Shown here in pieces: positions 1-12,400 of a stretch of 64,000 bases of DNA. Under the pieces are notes generated by a model. It was not told the DNA's origin. It saw only the letters and a list, made by a program, of their open reading frames with translations, and ran no database searches. The stretch is from Cristatella mucedo (lineage: Eukaryota; Bryozoa; Phylactolaemata; Cristatellidae), in the NCBI GenBank assembly GCA_009760855.2, contig WPIO01000006.1, positions 5,080,501-5,144,500 on the forward strand, in the 5' to 3' direction. Position 1 is the stretch's first letter. Every line of letters begins with the position of its first letter. The position numbers were made by a program, and so were the translations under genes.

Positions 1-3000
1 CCTGGCAAGAGTTCCAACACTGATCTAATGTACATACTGTAGATGCACTTGTATATACCTGATGAATCATTTCTCAGGCAGTACTTGTGACGTGGTGCTG
101 AGCTTCTAGAAATCTTGTTGTTTGGTGTTCCATGCAAGAAATAGCGACTCTCTATGGGATCCAATCAGACAAAAAATCTACGGTAAATAGAAAAACAGCC
201 TTCTCCTGCTTAATGTAGCACACTGCATTGAAAGTGCAACCACATCCTTTAAAACAATCGCGAACGTACAATTGAGGACAATGCACGGCAATCGACGGCA
301 ACGGCCCGTTTTCAACCGAAATCCGTTTTAAATTGACTTAAGTTTGCCTGTCCTTTACTCCAATTACTTTTCAACACAAAATTCAGGGTGCTCAAACGTA
401 CGGTCGACCCACTGTGCACCTTCAATCACTGACACTGCGTATCACTCGAAGACAATGGCCCGATGCAATGCCGCAACCTGTGACGGTCTGTTACATTTAC
501 ACTCGATGCTGGTTGGAGATCACATTTTAGATCACATTTTTCTTGCACATTACAGTAGTAAATGTGCAACCGCATCCTTTCAACCAACAACAAACGTGCA
601 TTGGAGGGCAATGCACGGCAATTGAAGGCAATGGCCCGTCTTCTACCTCAATCTATTTCATATTAAGTGGAAGTCGGCTTTTCCGAAGCTGTAATTATCA
701 TGCCACATAACGTTTAATTTGTGGGCAGATACTTTCTACACACTTTTCAGGCTTAATCTTGGATGGAGAAACCAGGAAAAAGTTGGTGAAGCTTTCTCTT
801 ATGCTAATTTCACAATTTGATCTAACAAGTTAAACTCGTTTTCGTGTCAAAATCAGCAGGAACTTGTTGGGACCAATATCTTTTTCAGGTAATAGAGATC
901 TTACAGGTTTTTAAAGTATGAATTTCTCACCCGAGAAACGTCTGAGAAATTGGAAAGTCTATTTTCTATATTTTGATCACTGTCTGACTTGCTGCTCTTT
1001 CCCGGAGATGGCTAATGCCTTTGAATCGGGGTGGGGACTGGGTTTCAGCAGAAGTGTGATACTGGGGCGTTGGATGAAGTAAAGTGTGGCTACGTTATGG
1101 CAGGCATGCTCTTGCAAGTTTGAAAATTGTAAAGAGCAGCCATGCAAAGTAGCAGCTGCTTAAGTGGTCTGTTGTTTCCTGAGAAAATGCATGCATTATA
1201 TGAGCTACAATCATTTACCTTGACTTTTAGAGTTCTCTTGCAGTGTTTGCATTTTAGATTAGGTGCAAATGGATTATGTTCCCAACAAACATACCAAAGC
1301 TCCATTTTAGGCTATGATCATCTTAGCAGACGTTTCACGGGTTACTGTTTTGCTTTTTCCTGAATGCATTGTACGTACACCTAGCAAATGTATCTCCTGG
1401 GTTTAACCAAATTCTCAGTGCCTTGCCGACGAAATGCGGTCTATTAGTAGTCTCACACTCTGCAATAAAATAACGTAGAATGTTCGATTAGGGCACTACT
1501 GCTATGCCTTCATGGATATTATTCAATAGTGTTAGGTCTGCCGAATCTGATCTAATTCAGGTTGGCTCACACATTGTGCTACATGCAGAAAGCCAGCACA
1601 GGGAGTAAATCACAAGCCTGCGATATTCAAAATACTTTTACCTTTACACAGAAGAAATATTGTTCTGGAGCAATAGCTACTGCCTATTAATTGCATGTAC
1701 AAGGGATTGAGAAATTAACACTGCAGGCAGAAAAAATTGAAATCTCACGTAGTACTGCAAGAGTCTTTCTGCGGAGTTATCAAGACCTGCGCTTAATGAT
1801 CAACATAAGTTTATCCGTGATTTCACAAATGGATTGACCAGCTATGCTACGGTAAGCTTTTTGAAGGATGCGTGATTGTTTGCCCTGCTTCGTAGCCGAA
1901 GTAGCCAGACTTCACTTTGGAGTTGATGGGATTACCTAGTATAAAGTCTCATTAGAAGACGTAGTCAGCACTGCATGTTGGCGCTTCAGAAAATGTGATA
2001 GCAGCAAGAGGTTGACCAACCGCCCTGAGGAAATTGATTGGCAGCAGTGGGAGATGGGGGATTGCTCTCATGGAGCTGGCAGTACGCAGGCAGTAGCACA
2101 GTGACTTGACGCCTGAGAAAGACACGATCATCATTAATCGTAGCCATACCGTGTTCGAGAATACATTTTCTATAGTACGCATTCATGTTCCAGATGACTA
2201 CTTGATCTATAGATTATTGTTCGGATGTCATGCTGACTAAAAAACGATACAACATAACACTAATGTGAACGAAATTTTTATTAGGAGACGTACTGCTATC
2301 CATGAACGTTTTTTAGTTGTTTCCTCCCATCGAAATCATCCAGCCACTTTAAAAAAAAATTTGTCATTCATATATACTTAGTTACCCAATTATCCACAGT
2401 AAGGCTTCAATGTCATAGGGCTTACAGATGAATGTCAAGAAAATACTTACAAAAACAATCTGGCAATCAAAAATTGCATAACTTTTGATTGTTTTACTTT
2501 TCAAAATACAGCAACGCTAGAAATGAGATCAGAAGGTCTGACGACTTATACATCAAAAGAAAAACGAATTGTGTAAACAATTTGTAATCCGATGTAAACC
2601 GGAAGCAGCATATCTATAAATACAAGTTTTACCGAACTATGCATCATGCGACTTAGATACTTACTTGCTGAAGATTGCAAGATCGAGGTCCATAAGCAAA
2701 GCTTGTTGAGTTGTGCATGCTCATGGGTTTTATACACTCGGGCAGCATTTAAATATCAGAGTGAAATTTTAAATGCAAGTTCTGCTCTGATTTTATGACA
2801 CATGATTGCGGTCAAATAAGATGTACTCTACTCTGTTTCGTCATGAAACGTCACGCACCTTTATTTTCTGCAACCAAGAATATGTGCCTTGTGCTTGAAG
2901 CTTGCTTTCTGCAAGCTGCAAGCACAAGGCAGTAACTATAATTCATAGAAGAGAGAGTTGAGCAGAAAACATAAAGTGAGTCAGTCCCCTTCGAAGGCGA

Positions 3001-3238
3001 GAGGCAGAAGCAAGTCACACACAGCCTCGTTCGCATGTGGTCGACCACAAATGATGCACATGCTATCAGCCGAATACTGCATCAGTATATTACAATATAC
3101 AATAATTTGCTTGCATGGCTAAGCAGAAGAGGCTTTGAAAAAACCTGGAAGTGAGAGGCCGACAAAGCAGCAGCAGCTTAGCTGCCGAACAAGCTCACGA
3201 TGAGGTTAGGTGATAGTAACAAAAGCTCGTGTTCACAC
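1..3238. other. 3' flank of left Cdt1, no gene recognised
   Basis: Shared in inverted form with 55,443-58,574. Two related units of roughly 340 bp (around 230-340 and 570-680) repeat a segment with AATGCACGGCAAT. A segment at about 2,580-2,720 resembles part of the left-arm insertion near 11,470-11,540, so it is probably an old transposon piece. No coding sequence can be supported. Confidence 0.5.
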
Positions 3239-3408
3239 TCAGGTCAAGCTCCTCTTCAGCTCCTCAAGTGCGTCGTTGATCGCCTGCCTCACTGGGCTGA
3301 GCTCGGCGTCGACATCTATCCTAACGTAGACTCCTTTGCTGGTTTTAGCTTGAGAAATCCAAAACGGAGCGATGCGTAGGAGGCCACGAATGAGCTTCTC
3401 GGCGGTGG
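3239..3408 (-). CDS. CDT1: Cdt1 left copy, exon 11 (C-terminal winged helix, stop)
   Basis: Encodes residues 686 (part)-741. TAEKLIRGLLRIAPFWIS and TSKGVYVRIDVD correspond to the family segments EMEKHLLLLSELLPDWLS and RTDTYVKLD, then a helical end AINDALEELKRSLT and TGA. The acceptor is GAGTTGCAG. It is the last exon; no polyadenylation site was assigned. Confidence 0.93.
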
Positions 3409-6400
3409 CTGCAACTCGGAAAAAGCTATCAGGCATCAGAAGGTGCATTTTAATAGCGACGGCAGTGTGTGTCATCTGGTGACAAACGAAAATATAGTTC
3501 ATTTATTTTTATTGCGCCCCAAGAGAACTTAATCTTTATTCCGGCGCTTCACATATGCCTCAGGGCCCTTGCTATTGCCCAGACCTTGGTCGGGGCTACC
3601 AAATTAACCACTGGACAGAGACAGACCACAGAGACTGAGACAGACAGCGTGAGAGATAGTGAGAGAACAAGGAGAGAGAGAAAGAGAGAGATAGACAGGG
3701 AGGGAGAGAGAACAGCAATCAACGGGTAGAAACGCAAATAGAGGAGTTGGTTGCAGATTGAAGATTAACCGAAAGGAGGTTTCCACGGTACTGTCACAGG
3801 CTGACGACGATTCACGCACTTTGCAAAGCAGCGAGCTCTGAAGACCGGGTGACCGCTGCTGCTCATCTCAAAACGACTAACGGCCGCCTCGCGGCACTCT
3901 GCATGGACTCTTTTCCACATGCCCAGCCAAAAGTCCTGCAGCGGCCACACTGTAGCATCCCCGATGGCCTATTTCTAAACTCCTGCCAATCACAAGCAAC
4001 CGTTGCAAGCGAAATCAACCAAACTCTGACTGTAAACACTTGGCCCAATGGTGAGCAAGCCCTGCCAGCTTCGAAGGTCCGATGACCACGATACGTCTGC
4101 GAAAGCATGAGGATGGCAATACTTGCGAATTTCGATCAGCACAAACGTTCGGTTCTCTAGCAGACGACTGGCTGGTGCACCTGCATTATTGAATGCCATC
4201 AGCCTCACTGATTCAGTCTCTGCGACGCCTGATAGTTAATGGCCAAAGGAGGCAGCCAGTTTGTAATAATATTAGGAATAATAATGCACTTGATTAAGTG
4301 CTCTAAGAGAACTCAAATGTTTTAGGTGCTTTGCGTTTGCTGCAAAGGACGTACGATTGAATATTGAGTGGTATCATGTTTGATAAACTTGGTTAGGGGT
4401 GCCATGCACTGAGTCAGCATGCAAGCTTGGTTAGTGGCACCATGCACAGTATCGGAGCACATAAGTACATACAGGACAAATCACACGACCTACTAAATGC
4501 TGCCATCAATAGGTGCGTTTTTAATTTTTTGTTTATAAATGTGGTCAAGTTAGGGGGTGTCAAATCGCAGGTCAAGTGTGAGTTCCATGCTTTTTGAGCA
4601 TACGAACTAAATGCGTGGTCTCCAAAGGATTTAAGGTTTGTTAAATGCATGACGACAGTTGAAGTCACGCAATCGTCGAACGATGGACACGAGCTCAGAT
4701 TACTTCACTTCTTTCGGGCCTGCTAGCCTCTTGGCTGAGCAAGCAGTGGTTGGCCACTGTTCTCGAGCTATTAACTCGGAGGACACGGTTTCGAGAGGAC
4801 AAACGCAAGAAACCATTAAAAAAGCGAGTCGAAATAAAAAAAAACGAAGTAAGCTCAAGCAAGGAGCGATGGCACATACACCTATCATCAACAGCACAGC
4901 TAACCTCTGCTGATGCGACCATCACGAGGCTCCCAACCTCAAGGTGAGCAGCTGCCACGGCCAGGCTGCATGTTCACCCCTGTAAGGAGCACCAACAGAC
5001 ACCATTCCTTTTTTGCAAGAATGCAACCAGCAGATACCGAGTGGGGGTGTCCGGCTACCCATCTGCCGATCATCCGTATGCTTGCGGCCAGTGCAGGAAA
5101 TGTCAGCTTAAACTAGGCAAGCCAGTGAGCTGGCAGCAAGAGAGCGATCCGGCAGCCAGAGAGCAAGCCGGGGGTTCCCTGGTAGAGATCGAGTGAACCC
5201 ACCTCTGCTCATGCCAAGCAGGTCGACAGACTGCACCTTCGGCACGACGGCTTCCCATGGCAGCGACGACTTTTTTCTCAATCACGAACGCCCTATTTGC
5301 CGGTCAAGGTTTGCAAGCAGTGGATCCCGAACGGTTGGCCAATGGGAGAGAGGGCAACAGCGCCAAGCACAGTAGATGGATGTCGACGGCAAGCAGGCAG
5401 AATCCCTCAATGAGCAAGCACGACAGAAAGGATACGCCCTGATGGTGCTGGCGATGCTGGGCAAGCGTTCCAGCAGAGCTCTCTCCTCTTCGTCTTCCGG
5501 GCGGGACACCATGGCCAGAATCGCATTCTGCTTCTCCTTTAGCCGAACCTAAATGTGATGCAGATAATACAATCCCACTCTGCCTCTGCCATCCCGAGAG
5601 GATAGGAAGAAGAGGGTGCCACACCCCCACTAATTTCCAGACAGCCATAGGAGGAAGAAGGTACAAAACCCACAGCGCCTACCAGACAGCCTAGCCCTAG
5701 GCATCAGGCACTTGGGCAAACGCCGGGCAACAGGCTCGGACTGTGCAGCAGCTGTCAAGGCCATGCTGCGATTGGCAGCCAGATGGCAGCTCTGACTGGC
5801 AGCCAGATGCCAGCACGTGGAAGCAAACGACATCGATCCACCACTGAGAAGGAGCAGGCACCAAGCATCATAGAGAACAATGGATAGCGGCCAGGGTGTA
5901 TAAAATATGACAAAGCCTCAACAGCACATCTAAGAAATATTGGCTGATTTAACAGCCTCATTTGCACAGCAGCAGAAGAGCCTTAACAGCTGTTGGCTGT
6001 AAAGAATTGCCACTGCAGAATTCGAACCCAGGACCTAGGCCATAAAGAGCTAGGTCCTTACCATCTGGGTCTAACCATGTTATGCTTGGTGTCAATGAGC
6101 ATGCTACTGCTAACCATTCAATCCTGTTTCCTTTCTAGCATATGTGCATGGTTTATAAATAGATTCAGTTATCTGATGGTGCAATACAAATTGCATTACT
6201 ATTGTTTTTTTATATTAGTACTATGAAATATCCAGGCCAGAGAGAACCAAATAGTTATTTAGGCCGTTGGCCGAACTGATCGTTGACTCGGGACAAGTGT
6301 CTCCAGGGGAAAGTGATCAGTTGGCAGACACCTTACATCAATTGCAGTTCTCAGATCTGCATGTGAGCAGGCGGTTTCCGGGCTCCCATTGATTGAGGAG

Positions 6401-9400
6401 TTTCAGCTGGATTCTTGCCGTCGACTTGAATAGGGCTTACAGGTGTTATTGTACATTGTAAATTGGTACATTTTACATTTGGTACATTGTACATACATTG
6501 AACACCACAAGACACTAGATGCCTGAGATTATGAAAGGACCAGCACTCGATGCAAAGCCAATGCTCAATGTGGCGATTCCTGGCGGCAGTAAAAGCACCA
6601 ACCTTCTCCAGCAGTGATGCACGCACGCCTTTCAGGGGGTTGGTTCGTGGCGATCCGACTGAAGCAGCAGCAGCAGCAGCAGCTGCACTCCCCCCGGCTG
6701 CAGCAATCACTGTCACTGTACTTCCGGCTCTTTGGTCCATCACCATCAGCTGAGCTCCCAGCTGAGATGCATCGGGTTTTGCAGCTGCTTCAGCTGACAG
6801 ACCACTCTGACCCTGCAAGTAGGTGCGATCAGCTCGCGAATCTCCGGATGGTGGGGGACAGTGAGCTTCCACGGCGACGTCTTGCCCTGGGTGCCCTCTC
6901 ACCTTCTCCAGCATACATCCAGCCATGCCTCTATTCGCATCGGCATGTGGCAGCCCAGACTGACCGACAGCAGCCACGGTGGTGGTGTCAGACTGAGCAG
7001 CAGCCATAACTACTGCCTCTGTACTGGTTGGCCTGCCTGCTGCTGCATTCTTGCGTGCAGGCTTCGTTGCTGCCTCAGGCTTCGCGGCAGGAGCTGCCTC
7101 CAAAATGCAGTGTGCCTGCATTGAGACATGGCCTCTAAAGCTAGCAAGCAAAAGCAAACGCGATGGCAATACAAATAGCCTTCAGCCGAAATCGATCTTA
7201 CGACCTGTGCAGTAAAGACCTAATATCTGTTGTCATTATATGTCGTAAACCCTTGCTAAGCAAGTTCTAGTGGGTCAGACGGATAAGAGAGTTTAAAGTA
7301 GCATCCTGACAGCAGAGCTATACAGTAAAATGTGGTCAGTGTGACTCCTGTATACTAATGTGAACTATATAACTAGCGCAAAAGCATTTAAAGGTTCATT
7401 AGACTCCGTTACCTTAACTGCTGTCAGCCACTGGAGGTTCATGGGAAGTGTTATCTGACTTTTATGCAACCTTGATCCTTTACTTACCAAATACACTCAC
7501 TGCAGGTGTCAGGAATAACTGAAATTCATTTTGGCCCATGTTCTCTTTTCCGTAATAATAATAATCATAAAACTGTGGTTTTATTTCTACTTTATAAAAA
7601 ATAACGTTCTGGCTTTGCCCACCAAATTTCATGCGATTGCATATGCCAGTTCGCATGGAAATAGCATCTAACGGCCTGACAAAGGTGCCAGGAAACGCAT
7701 AGGTCAAATCCAGAGCTCAGACAGCGTTTTTAAGAATTAATACAAATATTTTATGAAATTAAAAGATCCACTAAGGAAAGGCACGATGTTTTTTCTATTG
7801 ACGATTCCCCTCACTGCAATTATTTTTTGACAAATTCTTCTTTGGTATCGATGCAGTGGCTCAGCCAGTCGTCTAATTTGATCCCTCTAAGACGACTAAG
7901 CAGCACCACTTATGTTGACAGATGGTTAAGGCCGATTGTTCGGCTCCTACAACAGTTCCTGACCGTGTCTGTAAAACTCGGCGTGAGTAGATTGCGTTAC
8001 AGTTAAAGAGACGGCAGGAGCATAGTGGGCATTATTTGAAACGCCTGGCTGGCATCCTAGAAAACCCTCAACCTTTGGTATCCCAAATAACTTACAGCCT
8101 CATCTGGATGGCCATACTCTGAGAACGTTTAGCGGATATTGAACACACCTACTGAATGGCAATCTATGAATCAGGCCGTAATTAAAGGTGTCAAGTTTAT
8201 GAATGGAAACATGCTGCTGCTTCACATCGTTAAAGTCGTGGAAAAGACGTCTGGCTTGGGACCAAGCTTTCTCGGAGTTATAAGCCTGCTAAATTCCATC
8301 GACTGGCTTAGCAAGACGTCATCTAAAATAGAAGCCTCTACATTTCCCAGTGGTTTCGTCAATGCTTGATATGTATGTGGGCATGGTGAAATCAAAAATC
8401 GGACACGTGCACCTGCACTCGTAATTTCTGAGCCTACTGGTGTCAAGAGCTTTTCGGCAGCTCCTTCGTTCTCCGAAGTGCAAAAATGTAAAGCAATGTC
8501 AGCGCGAGTGAGACTTCAACCTACTCTAGTCGGGCCTGCCCACGAGTTAAAGCATGACGGACAGTATTTCAGAGACATAGCATAAAGAATGTGCATTTGA
8601 ATACATATGAACCGACACCCACATTAGGGCAAGCTAAAATGTACCTGGAGTACCTATAGGCTTTTGCAGTACACCATACTTCAGCAACGTGTGTCTATAG
8701 CATGATTGCTAATATCACGGACATGTAAACTTGCTTAAGGTAATTGTTGCTAACAGGAATCCGACAAAATGCTATACCTTTAATCGTATGGTATCTCAAC
8801 GATAATACCTGTTCCAGTATCGTGAATGACCGAGGACCTATCATTTGCATCCCTATCAATCAAGGTATCAGCCAGACTGCTCAACATGCCCATTTGAGTA
8901 CCACCCAAAGGTGCCTGGTTTTTCACAAACATATTCATGCGGACCGAATATTTAGGCTTCTGCATGTTGAACACGGTATCAAAATTCCAACCTTACATCT
9001 AACAAGTAATCGATATAAGTATGGAAAACACGGAATATAGCCATCAGCCCCAGTGCCTGTGAACCCAAATAGTGTGGCAATACACTCACTTGTCGTCGAT
9101 GTGATGGCAAAGCTGAAAATAGAATCGTAGTTGCAAATGATGTGCATAACAAGTCCGATGCATTGATCCGAGAATATGTCAGAGTGATAACACGCCACAT
9201 AGCGAGTAGGCTGCTCTAACTGAACTTGTACTAGTAGAAACCAACAATAAAAGCATGTCTAAACTTCGGTGACACTTACTAACCACGTCAATCATTGCCT
9301 TATGTACTCCTAGGAATGGCTATTGGGATGCTTAAAGAAATTTAAGCACACAAAATCCACGATATTTAGCTTAATACACGTTTTAGATTCCTCGAGTAAT

Positions 9401-12400
9401 CTGAATTCGCAATGTCTTGTTTTGTGCACAGTTCCAAGTCTTATTTGCCTTTGAACCTAGTGCTAATACAGCACGTTATAAGCAGGTGACCCCCAATAAA
9501 ACTGTGCAAGTAAAAAGTACCAGTTTTAAGCACGTCAACATTTTAGTGAAACTTACTAACCTTGTCGATCACTGACTGCGTTCTGGTCACACTTGCATTT
9601 TCGAACGTTGCCCCTGACGGTGTAGAGGCATCCTTTAGTGAACAGTGTCCAATGCTCGTATGAGCTGACCCTTGCAAACCCTGCTGCTGTTGGCGTTGCT
9701 TCTCCGAAAGTGCAGCATTGACTACCCGTTTGTATTTTGCAAGCACCAGCTGCACCTGAAAAGAAATGACACCGGTCACACCCGAGGGCACATATGAAAA
9801 CCGACTGCATTGCATGCCTTTTTTAAAGGGCAACCTTTTGAGGCATCAAAAGGAATGAAGTCAGCATAAGTCTGAATTCGAAGGAACTGGTAGCTACAGC
9901 ATCTGCAAAGCATGCCAGTTCTGCATGCCAATTCGTTCTCATCTGAGGTCGTATTATCACTATGTCTGGTGATTGTATTTCGGGGCAACTTTCACGGTGC
10001 ACATGCTAATCAAGCCAATGGAAGTGTGTGCTTCCCATTACCTAAGGTGACAATTTAGAAGAGCACAAAATCATCCAGCAGGGCTCGAAAAAAGGACATC
10101 GAGACTAAAACGTTAACCCCTAGGGCCAACACGGGTGACAAGTGAACTCGCTTAAGGTAATTGTTAGCATGGTAGAAAGTTGATGCACCAGAACGACATG
10201 CTGGCATAACCAGAAAAAACTGACAGCATACAAACCAGCACGGCATAATAGTTTGCACGAAGACCTGAGGTCGATACTAAAATGCAGGCCAAAGCTCAAA
10301 TCTGCGTGTATTTATTCTTAATTTGCAACCATTTTACGGTTACAGTAATGAAGCATTCCGATAATTCCAATCTTATCAAATTAATTCCAATCGAATGGAC
10401 ATGATCTGTGATAAGACCTTGGCCTTCACTATCGAGTGAACAGCTTGTAGGGAGAAAATGGCAGCGCAGGTAGCTCGGCTACGGTAAAATAACTAATAAC
10501 TGCATTGGGGATGGTGTATTCCCCCTTGCTTATCACATAAATAAGTAGCTCTCAAAATAAGCCTTTGAGCTTTTGCATCCATGAGAATCAATGCTGCCGC
10601 ATAGTTAAAAGCCACAGTCAAAATATACCTAATCGCAAATAAACGCTTCCACTTACTTTTTCATGATAATCTGGTTGAGGGCCAAGAACCTGCATCGCTG
10701 ATGGATGCACTCCCTGCTTCTTCGGCCAAGGCAGTTGTGCAACGGGGACATCGGGCACATGCTCTAGGGCAAAACTGCCGTGCCATCTGTTGATCTGACC
10801 ACCTTCAGGAAGGTCCAAAGGCTGAGGCAGTTTAGACAGAAAAACCTGTTAAGAGAGATTATAACACTAAGCAATATTCTGTATTCTGGTACGCAGGTAT
10901 ATACGAAGTCTGAACACATCCAACAAGCTAAGATCACAGCATCAATATCTGCATGCTAATGTTTGATGGATACAAATAACTGCTGCAAATCATAACACTT
11001 CTCCTACACAGTCATCGCCTAAGGTGGGTACTTCATCTGATTCTATACCTGCATGCACTTTGCAGTATGTAACTACTATACCATCACTATACTATAATTA
11101 GCACTTTAGTGAAAAAGTAGTGCTCGAAACACCTTCATTACCTTTTCATCAGATAAGAATCTATTTAAACGATAGGACTAATATTGTCTACAACACGAAG
11201 CAATGCCACCAAAAGCAATGACATCTCCACCTCTTTGAAATAGCATCGCATCAACAGCTTTGTGTCTAGAGAATTCCTACATCTTTTTACACCACCGTGT
11301 AATATTGTAAGGGTAAATTTTGATAGAGTGCTAAGAATATTGGTCAAACAATTGAACAGTTGTTTAGGGTACCTTTTCACAGATAGCATGATAGAAATGG
11401 GGTCTGAAGTTTGACAGTTTTCCATATTAAAGGGAAGCATTAAAAAACCATTAGGAAAACCATGGCTAACCAAGACGTAAACAGGAGGCAACATATCTGA
11501 AAATGAAAAATTTACCGAAGTTTTAATCATATGAGATATGTACAACCAACTTGCTGAACCTTGGTATATGGTTTGGCCCAGTGGTTAAGATGCTAACCAC
11601 GACCGAGGTCTGGCCATGGTCGTGTGCTCCAGCCCCGATGCTTATGAAAAGCCTCTGGATGAATATTGGATTATCTTAGGTAGCTACACAAATTAAGAAT
11701 ACGGTCATGTTATAACAATATTATTAATAATCATAGTCACAATCAATTGTATTTAACCTTAAATCAACTAAGTCCAGTTATTGGTACTTTAAGAACGCTG
11801 GAAAGAAAGCCAAGTCAATTTTTAAGTGATACAATCCACAATTTCATCTAATTGAAGCAGACAAAGCCCAATTCACACGGATTTTAGAACTATAGAAGAA
11901 CAATGAAGTGTTTAGCTTTTTCAAATGCCTTCGAGTCATGAGATGTTGGGCTGTCAGTTAGCAGTGAGATCCAAGTTTCGAGAACATGCAAAAAGTAGGT
12001 ATGCTCTCTAAAGGATTCGAGGTTCGTTAAGACATCCATCAAGGGCTTGAGTCAGAGGAGTGGTCACTACAACGTCAGGCACAATAAAGTATATTTCTGA
12101 CAGCTGGGCAGGATCGATATAGCCGGACCTAAAAGAGAGTGAACAGAACCATTAGTTAGATTTGCAGCTTGAGGAGGACCTACTGCAGGTCGGTGAAAAG
12201 TGTCATAATCTTGCATTTTCAACGGTCGCAAAGGCCAAGCTTAGCAGCAGAGGTTTTTAGCAATAGTAAGAAATACGTTACAGGCGGAAAGACATGCCAA
12301 AAGCTAGCAACGGAAGTTTAGGTGAGAAGTTACAAATAGATACTCCTGCATGGCTTTGGTATCCCTATCTAAGCCAACCCAAAGGATTGGATTAATAATA

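Noticed and set aside
8935-9200. Conserved-looking minus-strand frame in intron 7 with a GTGAGT site
   Set aside because: Conserved between the arms only as much as other intron sequence; no Cdt1 family match, and exons 7 and 8 already join in phase 0.
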